Below are positions 1-5,283 of a stretch of DNA of 6,482 nt, one piece after another. The notes under the pieces were generated by a model. That model was given only the letters and a program-made list of their open reading frames with translations, was not told the origin of the DNA and searched no databases. Made by a program: the position numbers and the translations under genes. Origin of the DNA: Oscillospiraceae bacterium (GTDB lineage Bacteria > Bacillota > Clostridia > Oscillospirales > Ruminococcaceae); NCBI GenBank assembly GCA_900768675.1, contig CAAGDT010000011.1, forward strand, positions 1 to 6,482, given 5' to 3'. Position 1 is the first letter of the stretch; each line of letters opens with the position of its first letter.

Positions 1-19
1 GCAATAATCTCAAATAAAT

Positions 20-49
20 ATTACAGCAAAAACTGCGAACGTGTATCAA
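20..49 (-). promoter_or_regulatory. Possible sigma-A type promoter reading out of the left edge
   Basis: On the minus strand a TTGATA box (44-49) is followed after 18 bases by TGTAAT (20-25). The -10 box is preceded by TGC, an extended -10 arrangement. The match to TTGACA/TATAAT is good but not exact, and A/T-rich DNA often gives such matches by chance. If real, it would start transcription of a gene beyond position 1, separate from the murG operon. No start codon or product is visible in the window. Confidence 0.3.
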
Positions 50-60
50 AAGCAACAAAA

Positions 61-84
61 AAGCCAAAAGCTTTAATCAAGCTT
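61..84 (-). terminator. Weak candidate Rho-independent terminator after murG
   Basis: On the minus strand AAGCTT (79-84), a five-base loop and AAGCTT (68-73) form a 6-bp stem. The stem is followed by TTGGCTTTTTTG and further U-rich sequence. An alternative overlapping stem, AAAGC/GCTTT, can form slightly downstream and ends in a U run. Both stems are short and A/T-rich, so folding energy would be low. The position, about 150 bases after the murG stop, fits the end of the operon, but the call is tentative. Confidence 0.3.
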
Positions 85-93
85 CAAAGGGGT

Positions 94-174
94 GGAGCGC
101 CTGTGCGCTCCCGCCGGGGTATGTTCAAAAATCTACGATTTTTGAACCCGTCGGTATGCGCTATGGCGCATACC
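94..174. repeat. Cluster of three perfect hairpins (intergenic palindromic element)
   Basis: Three perfect inverted repeats sit side by side in about 80 bases. The first is GGAGCGC/GCGCTCC with a 4-base loop (94-100 and 105-111). The second is GTTCAAAAATC/GATTTTTGAAC with a 3-base loop (123-133 and 137-147). The third is GGTATGCGC/GCGCATACC with a 4-base loop (153-161 and 166-174). A second GGTATG at 118-123 could also pair with CATACC at 169-174, giving a competing larger fold around the middle hairpin. None of the three stems is followed by a clear T run on either strand, so they do not look like simple terminators. The arrangement resembles REP-like or small non-autonomous repeat elements, or a structured RNA. 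Repetition elsewhere in the genome cannot be judged from one copy. Confidence 0.6.
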
Positions 175-201
175 TCCTCAAGAGGAAGAGTTGATTATAA
201 T

Positions 202-216
202 GGGGCGGGCAGCCCC
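202..216 (-). other. Short G/C hairpin just after the murG stop
   Basis: On the minus strand GGGGC and GCCCC (212-216 and 202-206) form a 5-bp stem with a 5-base loop, starting 13 bases after the murG stop codon. What follows is ATTATAATCAAC, not a U run, so it is a poor intrinsic terminator. It may protect the 3' end of the mRNA or be part of the neighbouring palindromic element. Confidence 0.4.
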
Positions 217-229
217 TTGGCTCAATTTA

Positions 230-1354
230 TCAAGTCTCTTCCCCTCTCACAAGGTCTAAAATCTGACTGACGATAAGCCCTGCGGAGTTTTCTATGCTTA
301 GGGACTTGGCTTTTTCGCCCATTTCGGTGAGTGTCTGTTTGTCGCCATATAATTTCTTAACCTCTTTGAGAAGTCTTGTCTTGTCTAAATCCTTATCCTC
401 TATAAGGATAGCTGCGCCGTTCTTGCTCATTGTGAGGGCGTTGTAGTACTGGTGGTTTTCGGCGGCGGCGGGGAAGGGGATAAGGATACTTGCCCTGCCT
501 ATGGCTTTCAGTTCTGTAAGGGTCATAGCGCCTGCACGGGAGATAATCAGGTCTGCGGCGCACATACAGGTGTACATATTGTCTATGTATTCCTTAACGA
601 TAATGCGGTCGTCGGGGGTTATGCCGTTTTCCTGCATAAGACCGTGAAACATATCCTTGCCGTTTCCACCGTAGGAGTGGATATGATTTATATTTCCGAC
701 TTCCTTTTCCCAGCGGAACAGCTCAACAACCGCTTCGCTTATCTTGTTAGCGCCAAGGCTTCCGCCAAATGAAACTATCGTCATTCCCTCCTTAAGCCCG
801 AGGCGCTTTCTTGCCGACTCACGTTCCTCAATCGGGATATTGCTTCTTAGGGGATTTCCCGTTATAACGCACTTTTCCTTGTGGGACAGGTGGGTTATAA
901 CGTCCTCGTTTGATACAAAAACCTTGTCAACGTGGCGGGAAACAAGGCTTGTGGTGACTCCGGGGAGGGAGTTGCTTTCGTGAACGGCGGTCTTTATGCC
1001 CATTTTCGCTGCGCTTATAAGAATAGGCGCACAGGCATAGCCGCCTGTACCGATAACAACGTCGGGACTGTATTCCTTTAAAAGCTTTTTTGCCTGTCCT
1101 TTGGCAGTAAGATAGTAATACGCCGCCTTTATGTTGCGTTTTATATTCTTAAGGCTCAGCTTTCGCTGAAGACCTGCCATTTTAAACGCCTTGAAGCTGT
1201 AACCCGCCTTTTTAACAAGCTTTTCCTCCATTCCGCCTTCTGCACCCACAAAAAGTATATCACATTCGGGGAAAACGCTGCGGAATTTATCGGCAATTGC
1301 AAGAGCGGGATTGATATGCCCAGCTGTACCGCCTGCCGCAAGGACTATTTTCAT
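230..1354 (-). CDS. murG: UDP-GlcNAc:lipid I N-acetylglucosaminyltransferase MurG
   Basis: MurG transfers GlcNAc from UDP-GlcNAc to lipid I, giving lipid II, on the inner face of the cytoplasmic membrane. It is a GT-B fold enzyme of family GT28. The 374-residue length is normal. The N-terminal domain shows the glycine loop GGTAGHINPALA (8-19), GTGGYACAP (102-110) and HESNSLPG (125-132). The C-terminal donor-binding domain shows GGSLGANKI (197-205), SRAGAMTLTELKAIGR (272-287) and PFPAAAENHQYYNA (293-306), where the E-N-H-Q residues fit the UDP-GlcNAc site. The ATG shares its A with the last base of the ftsW stop (TAATG), so translation is probably coupled; the ribosome site AAAGGCGG lies inside the end of ftsW. 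It is the last gene of the cluster in the window. All expected motifs are intact and identification is secure. Confidence 0.97.
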   Translation of the reverse strand: MKIVLAAGGTAGHINPALAIADKFRSVFPECDILFVGAEGGMEEKLVKKAGYSFKAFKMAGLQRKLSLKNIKRNIKAAYYYLTAKGQAKKLLKEYSPDVVIGTGGYACAPILISAAKMGIKTAVHESNSLPGVTTSLVSRHVDKVFVSNEDVITHLSHKEKCVITGNPLRSNIPIEERESARKRLGLKEGMTIVSFGGSLGANKISEAVVELFRWEKEVGNINHIHSYGGNGKDMFHGLMQENGITPDDRIIVKEYIDNMYTCMCAADLIISRAGAMTLTELKAIGRASILIPFPAAAENHQYYNALTMSKNGAAILIEDKDLDKTRLLKEVKKLYGDKQTLTEMGEKAKSLSIENSAGLIVSQILDLVRGEET

Positions 1355-2700
1355 TATTCAAGCGCCGCCTTTCGAGAAATATTAAGCACAATTCCCATTT
1401 CGCCCAGCTGCATCATCAGCGCCGTTCCGCCGTAGCTTATAAAGGGCAGGGAAACGCCCGTGTTTGGCATGGCGTTGGTTGCAACGGCAATATTCATAAA
1501 GGCTTGCAGTCCTATCTGAATTACAATTCCTGCACAAAGCAGCATACCGAACTTGTCGGGGGCGGAGGAAGCAATATAAAATCCACGCACAAGCAGAATG
1601 ACAAAGAGAAGTATTACAAGAATAGCTCCCACAAAGCCCAGCTCCTCCACGATAACGGGGAAGATAAAGTCGTTTTCCGTTATGGGCAGGTAGCTGTATT
1701 TCTGCCTTGAGTTGCCCAGTCCCTGCCCGAAAAGTCCTCCCGAGCCTATTGTTACAAGGGATTGGTAGGTCTGGTAGGTTTTATCCATAACGTCCGCTTC
1801 CGGGTCGTTGAAGCTTAAGAACCTCGTGGTAACGTAGTCGAAGCCCATGGCGGGGAATACCTTGATTATCAGCAGTCCAAGCACCGCCACCGCCGCAACA
1901 ACAAGCCAGAGGTGAGAAGCCTTTGCGCCGCCTATACAAAGCATACAGAAGCATACCACGAAAATGATAATTGTACAGGAAAGGTGGGGCTGTAGGATAA
2001 CGAGAGCGCAGGAAATTGCTACACGAAGCATAGCAGGGAAGAAGCCCCGCCGAAAATCTCCCATTTTCTCGTAATTTCGCTGCATATAGTCGGCGATAAC
2101 GATAATTGTTACAAGCTTTAAAATCTCCGAGGGCTGGATTGTAATTTCGCCTATCTTAATCCAGCGCTCCGCACCGCCTACCGTCTTACCGAAAAGCCTA
2201 ACCAGCACCATCAGCGCAACCGAGCCTAAAATTGCGAACTTAAGCAGTACCTTCTGCATAAAAACATGATAGTCTATGTAGGAAATAACTATCATCGCCG
2301 CAACTCCTACGCCTGCGAAGATAAGCTGTCTTTTTACGAAATAGTAGCTGTCGCCGTAGCGCCATTTCGCCGAAGCGAAGGTTGCGGAAAACAGCATTAC
2401 AAGCCCGAAGGCAAGAAGAATTATAACTATAAGGAAGAAGGAGAAGTCGAACTTTTCGGGGATTGAGAAGTTTATAAGCTTTTTCTTTCCCTTTTTGTTC
2501 AGGGCTGCTGCTCCGCCGCTCTGAGGCTGTACCGCCGGTACGGGATTTCTGCGGACAGGAGTTCCTGTAGTCCTTTTCTGCTGACTGCCAAGACGGATAG
2601 GAGCTTTTCTGCTCTGCGAAGGACGTCCGTTCTGATTTGCAGTTCTTCCCGTATTCGTGGGTCTTTGGGGATTTCTGTTGTTTAAGCCGTTATTGCCCAT
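1354..2700 (-). CDS. ftsW: SEDS-family peptidoglycan glycosyltransferase FtsW (SpoVE type)
   Basis: FtsW polymerises lipid II into glycan strands at the division septum together with a class B PBP; the PBP at the right of this window is the likely partner or a relative of it. The 448-residue protein has about ten membrane segments (roughly 86-107, 123-141, 150-168, 188-204, 222-238, 241-258, 262-281, 346-371, 384-406, 417-440). SEDS signatures are AERWIKIGEITIQPSEILKL (177-196), GSGGLFGQGLGNS (319-331) and TENDFIFPVIVEELG (341-355), whose Asp344 aligns with the catalytic aspartate of the family. The C-terminal signature 403-430 contains NTGVSLPFISYGG. The first 81 residues form an unusual cytoplasmic tail rich in Asn, Gln, Pro, Arg and Lys with no acidic residue. 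Position in the dcw cluster favours FtsW or its sporulation paralogue SpoVE over RodA; the two cannot be separated from sequence here. The start has a well-placed AAAGGCGG. Confidence 0.95.
   Translation of the reverse strand: MGNNGLNNRNPQRPTNTGRTANQNGRPSQSRKAPIRLGSQQKRTTGTPVRRNPVPAVQPQSGGAAALNKKGKKKLINFSIPEKFDFSFFLIVIILLAFGLVMLFSATFASAKWRYGDSYYFVKRQLIFAGVGVAAMIVISYIDYHVFMQKVLLKFAILGSVALMVLVRLFGKTVGGAERWIKIGEITIQPSEILKLVTIIVIADYMQRNYEKMGDFRRGFFPAMLRVAISCALVILQPHLSCTIIIFVVCFCMLCIGGAKASHLWLVVAAVAVLGLLIIKVFPAMGFDYVTTRFLSFNDPEADVMDKTYQTYQSLVTIGSGGLFGQGLGNSRQKYSYLPITENDFIFPVIVEELGFVGAILVILLFVILLVRGFYIASSAPDKFGMLLCAGIVIQIGLQAFMNIAVATNAMPNTGVSLPFISYGGTALMMQLGEMGIVLNISRKAALE
1365..1372 (-). promoter_or_regulatory. 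Ribosome binding site of murG, inside ftsW
   Basis: AAAGGCGG on the minus strand lies 10 bases before the murG ATG and is read in the ftsW frame as part of its last codons (Lys-Ala). The spacing is slightly long. Together with the 1-base stop/start overlap, it supports the start at 1354 and translational coupling. Confidence 0.7.
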
Positions 2701-2705
2701 TTTAT

Positions 2706-2713
2706 CCGCCTTT
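2706..2713 (-). promoter_or_regulatory. Ribosome binding site of ftsW
   Basis: AAAGGCGG on the minus strand is 5 bases before the ATG at 2700. It supports this start and therefore supports the long basic N-terminal tail as translated. The same octamer precedes murG. Confidence 0.75.
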
Positions 2714-2731
2714 CGTAAGAATTAATTCATA

Positions 2732-3745
2732 TTAAAGCCCGTAGGTAAGCAGTACTGCGGCAGTACCCGCTGCTGCACCTAAAAGAGAAAATACTATTAC
2801 AATCTTGTTTTCCTTCCAGCCTCTCATTTCAAAGCTGTGGTGGATAGGAGTCATTTTGAAAAGCCGCTTGCCGTGGGTTATTTTGAAATAAGTTGTCTGA
2901 ATAAGAACGGTAAGAGCCTCCCAGATATAAACTGCGGCGGCAATTACCATAAGCACCTCAGCGTGCATACCAACGCCGAGAGTTGCCACTATTCCGCCAA
3001 GCAGCATTGAGCCTGTATCTCCCATAAACACCTTTGCAGGGTGGAAATTCCAGATAAGGAAGCCAAGACAGCCGCCTGCCGCCGCAACCGCAAGCACCGT
3101 ACAGCCGTAGTAGCCCAGAATAGCGGCGATTATTGCGAATGCAACACAATATACAAAGGTTACCGAGGAGCAAAGCCCGTCAACCCCGTCCGTAAGGTTT
3201 ACTGCATTAACGATATAGAGTATGCCAAGTCCCATTATGATGTAGTAGAAGTACCAGAGGTCAAGCTGTCCGATAAAGGGGAAGGCTATAACCGTAGAGG
3301 TATCTCCCGAAAGAACACGGGCGGTAAAGTAGCCTGCAATTACGAGAATTTGCAGGATTATCTTCTGATTAGGAGTAAGACCCTCGTTCTGCTTTTTCTT
3401 TACCTTTATAAAGTCGTCAAGAAAGCCGATAAAGCCGAAAAGAACTGCTGCACAAAGGGCGGAAATCGCCTTGAAGGAGGCAAGTCCCTCGCTTTGCTCC
3501 GAGGAAACAAGCCCGTTTACCGAGAGCAGTATCATTCCGATTACGAAAGCCACCACAATTCCTGCGGCAAACATAAGCCCGCCCATTGTGGGAGTGCCCT
3601 GCTTATCCTTTTTGTGCCAGACGGGGCCTATATCAAGAATGGTCTGACCGAATTTAAGCTTTCTGAGCCAGGGGATAACCCCAAAACCCAGCGCCCATGT
3701 AACAATTACCGCCGAAAAAGCGGTTATTATAATCGTCATCAGCAT
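2732..3745 (-). CDS. mraY: Phospho-N-acetylmuramoyl-pentapeptide transferase MraY
   Basis: MraY is an integral membrane enzyme that moves phospho-MurNAc-pentapeptide from UDP onto undecaprenyl phosphate, making lipid I and releasing UMP; it needs Mg2+. The 337-residue length and the alternation of hydrophobic segments fit the ten-helix family. Visible motifs are KKDKQGTPTMGG (45-56), the Asp pair DD (110-111) followed by the basic loop FIKVKKKQNEGLTPNQK, NLTDGVDGL (183-191), NFHPAKVFMGDTGS (233-246, with the conserved Asp243) and MTPIHHSFEMRGW (298-310). The last is the family's HHH motif, but the third position is Ser304, coded by AGC, which is two changes away from a His codon. All other catalytic residues are present, so activity is expected. 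The ATG directly follows the murE stop (TAAATG). An in-frame ATG two codons later is less well placed relative to the ribosome site. Confidence 0.96.
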   Translation of the reverse strand: MLMTIIITAFSAVIVTWALGFGVIPWLRKLKFGQTILDIGPVWHKKDKQGTPTMGGLMFAAGIVVAFVIGMILLSVNGLVSSEQSEGLASFKAISALCAAVLFGFIGFLDDFIKVKKKQNEGLTPNQKIILQILVIAGYFTARVLSGDTSTVIAFPFIGQLDLWYFYYIIMGLGILYIVNAVNLTDGVDGLCSSVTFVYCVAFAIIAAILGYYGCTVLAVAAAGGCLGFLIWNFHPAKVFMGDTGSMLLGGIVATLGVGMHAEVLMVIAAAVYIWEALTVLIQTTYFKITHGKRLFKMTPIHHSFEMRGWKENKIVIVFSLLGAAAGTAAVLLTYGL

Positions 3746-5206
3746 TTATTCTACCATTCCTTTCGTTAGCTCCTTAATAATCTTATGCTCGCTGAACTCC
3801 ATATAGTCGTCCCCGATAACCTGATATTCCTCGTGTCCCTTTCCGCAGAGGATAATTACGTCATTCTCTTTGGCAAGCCCTACCGCATATTTTATAGCTT
3901 CAAGCCTGTCGATAAAGGAATGAACTTCGCAGTCCGTACCCTTGAAGCCCTCAAGCACCATATCAATAATTGATTTCGGCTCTTCAAAGCGGGGATTATC
4001 GGAGGTAACAACCGCAATATCCGCATATTCCGAAACGCATTTTCCCATAGCGGGGCGTTTTACTGCGTCCCTTTCACCTGCCGCACCGAAAACAACTATA
4101 AGCCTGCCCTTTGTAAAGCTTCTTACCGAGGAAAGTATTTTCCTCAGCCCGTCCTCTGTGTGTGCGTAGTCGCAGATAACCGTAAATTTCCCCGAATAGA
4201 GAACCTCTGCCCGTCCACAGACTCCGCTCAGCGTTCCGAGAGCCTCTGTAACTTCCTTTAAGCTCAGTCCCGCCGCCATGCAGGCTCCTGCCGCACAAAG
4301 AGAGTTCATAACGTTAAAGCCGCCGGGCATTGAAATATGGGTCTGATAGGCGGTTTCTTCCGCTTTGCTGCAAATCCAGAAATCCGAGCCGCCGCTTAAA
4401 AGCCTTATTTTGCAGGCGTACAAATCGGCGGGCTTTGTTATGCTTACCGAAATAAGCCGTATATCCTTATTTTCGGCGGAAAGCTCCTTATAAAGCCGCC
4501 TGCCGTAGCTGTCGTCAATATTTATAACCGCCGTTTTACAGCAGGAAAAGAGGGATTTCTTAGCCTGATAGTAATTCTCCATTGTTCCGTGCCAGTCAAG
4601 GTGGTCTTGCGTCAGATTTGTAAAAATTCCGCAGATAAAGCTTTCTCCCGAAAAGCGGTACTGGGAAATCGCCTGAGAGGAGGCCTCCATAGCGCAGTAT
4701 TCCCCGCCGTTATCCGCCATTTCCTTAAAAAGGCGGTAAAGGTCGGTCTGGTATGGGGTTGTAAGGTGGGCTTCGTAGGTTTTTCCGCAGACGTCATACC
4801 CCGCAGTTCCGATACTGCCGCAGCTTTTCCCAGAGTAGCGGAGAATATGCTTTATAATGTTGACCGTGGTGGTTTTTCCGTTTGTGCCTGTTGCGGCGAT
4901 AAGCTTAAGTTCCTTTGTGGGCTCGCCGTAGTAGCGTGAGGCAAGAACGCTGAAAAATCTGCGGCTGTTGTCGGTTATTATCTGCTTGGGCAGTCCCAAA
5001 TCCCGCTCAACAACTACTGCCGCAGCACCCTTTTTGAGCATTTCTGCGCAGGCGGAATGTCCGTCAAAGTTCCTGCCCGCAATTGCCACAAAAATATCTC
5101 CTGCTTCAAGGTTTCTTGTATTATCGGTAATTTTCCCGATTTCAATATCCTCCAAGCCCCTTGCGCCTTGCAGTTCCTGCTCAAAAAGCAGCTCAGACAG
5201 CTTCAT
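3746..5206 (-). CDS. murE: UDP-MurNAc-tripeptide synthetase MurE, predicted meso-DAP-adding
   Basis: MurE is a cytoplasmic ATP-dependent ligase that adds the third residue to UDP-MurNAc-L-Ala-D-Glu. The 486-residue protein has the three Mur ligase domains. The N-terminal domain includes TDNTRNLEAGDIFVAIAG (27-44). The central domain has the ATP loop ATGTNGKTTT (105-114), MEASSQA (173-179), TNLTQDHLDWHGTMENY (196-212) and, just after it, Lys216, in the place of the carbamylated lysine. The C-terminal domain has GRAEVL (331-336), DYAHTEDGL (346-354), FGAAGERD (373-380), DNPR (403-406) and GKGHEEYQ (455-462). DNPR is the established mark of meso-DAP-specific MurE; lysine-adding enzymes differ there. 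The motif SSQ (176-178) replaces the more common SSH, which I believe is frequent in Clostridia. The ATG has AAAGGG 7 bases upstream, and the stop abuts mraY. Confidence 0.96.
   Translation of the reverse strand: MKLSELLFEQELQGARGLEDIEIGKITDNTRNLEAGDIFVAIAGRNFDGHSACAEMLKKGAAAVVVERDLGLPKQIITDNSRRFFSVLASRYYGEPTKELKLIAATGTNGKTTTVNIIKHILRYSGKSCGSIGTAGYDVCGKTYEAHLTTPYQTDLYRLFKEMADNGGEYCAMEASSQAISQYRFSGESFICGIFTNLTQDHLDWHGTMENYYQAKKSLFSCCKTAVINIDDSYGRRLYKELSAENKDIRLISVSITKPADLYACKIRLLSGGSDFWICSKAEETAYQTHISMPGGFNVMNSLCAAGACMAAGLSLKEVTEALGTLSGVCGRAEVLYSGKFTVICDYAHTEDGLRKILSSVRSFTKGRLIVVFGAAGERDAVKRPAMGKCVSEYADIAVVTSDNPRFEEPKSIIDMVLEGFKGTDCEVHSFIDRLEAIKYAVGLAKENDVIILCGKGHEEYQVIGDDYMEFSEHKIIKELTKGMVE
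3758..3763 (-). promoter_or_regulatory. Ribosome binding site of mraY, inside murE
   Basis: AAAGGA on the minus strand lies 12 bases before the ATG at 3745, inside the last codons of murE. The spacing is long, and would be 18 bases for the alternative ATG at codon 3, so the first ATG is preferred. The arrangement suggests that ribosomes finishing murE start mraY. Confidence 0.6.
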
Positions 5207-5213
5207 AGCCTCG

Positions 5214-5219
5214 CCCTTT
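5214..5219 (-). promoter_or_regulatory. Ribosome binding site of murE
   Basis: AAAGGG on the minus strand is 7 bases before the ATG at 5206, an ideal distance. A second purine stretch, GAGG, is only 2 bases from the ATG and is too close to act. Confidence 0.7.
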
Positions 5220-5229
5220 CTTATTGAAT

Positions 5230-5259
5230 ACGGGGCTTAAGCGACCTGCTCAGCCCCGT
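5230..5259 (-). other. Hairpin between the PBP gene and murE
   Basis: ACGGGGCT and AGCCCCGT form a perfect 8-bp G/C-rich stem (5230-5237 with 5252-5259). The 14-base loop can add a further AGC/GCT pairing. It is the only sizeable gap between genes of the cluster (77 bp). On the minus strand the stem is followed by TATTCAATAAG, not a U run, so full termination is unlikely; partial attenuation or mRNA processing that gives the PBP gene and murE different levels is possible. On the plus strand the flank is T-rich but there is no gene to terminate. I see no convincing promoter for murE in this gap. Confidence 0.5.
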
Positions 5260-5283
5260 TTATTGTTATGTTATTGCTTTTTA

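Larger units (their letters stand above)
1..229. other. Non-coding region downstream of murG
   Basis: No credible coding sequence is visible here on either strand. The stretch is A/T-rich at positions 1-90 and becomes G+C-rich and strongly palindromic between about 90 and 216. It holds a possible outward promoter (20-49), a weak stem followed by a U-rich run on the minus strand (61-84), three perfect hairpins (94-174) and a short G/C hairpin just after the murG stop (202-216), each listed separately. It probably marks the end of the murE-murG transcription segment or a boundary to the next gene beyond the left edge. That next gene cannot be seen. Confidence 0.7.

Noticed and set aside
194..201. 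Perfect TATAAT (palindrome ATTATAAT) just outside murG
   Set aside because: It reads the same on both strands, has no -35 box at 16-18 bases on the plus strand (CCTCCT at 173-178), and would only drive transcription antisense to murG. Most likely chance in A/T-rich DNA.
452..772. A 106-codon open frame on the plus strand opposite murG
   Set aside because: Fully antisense to well-conserved murG motifs, with no recognisable family and no ribosome site that stands out.
2719..2728. Ten-base palindrome GAATTAATTC between mraY and ftsW
   Set aside because: Short, A/T-rich and with no loop; too weak to be a terminator or a clear operator, and easily produced by chance.
3041..3769. A 242-codon open frame on the plus strand opposite mraY and the end of murE
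   Set aside because: It starts at GTG, has no good ribosome site, and its translation is an irregular mix rich in Lys, Arg, Asn and Cys with no recognisable domain. It lies fully antisense to a clear mraY and is a by-product of its codon use.
3942..4169. Plus-strand open frame opposite the C-terminal part of murE
   Set aside because: Ser/Thr-rich shadow translation of murE codons with no own features; several similar short frames occur opposite every gene here.
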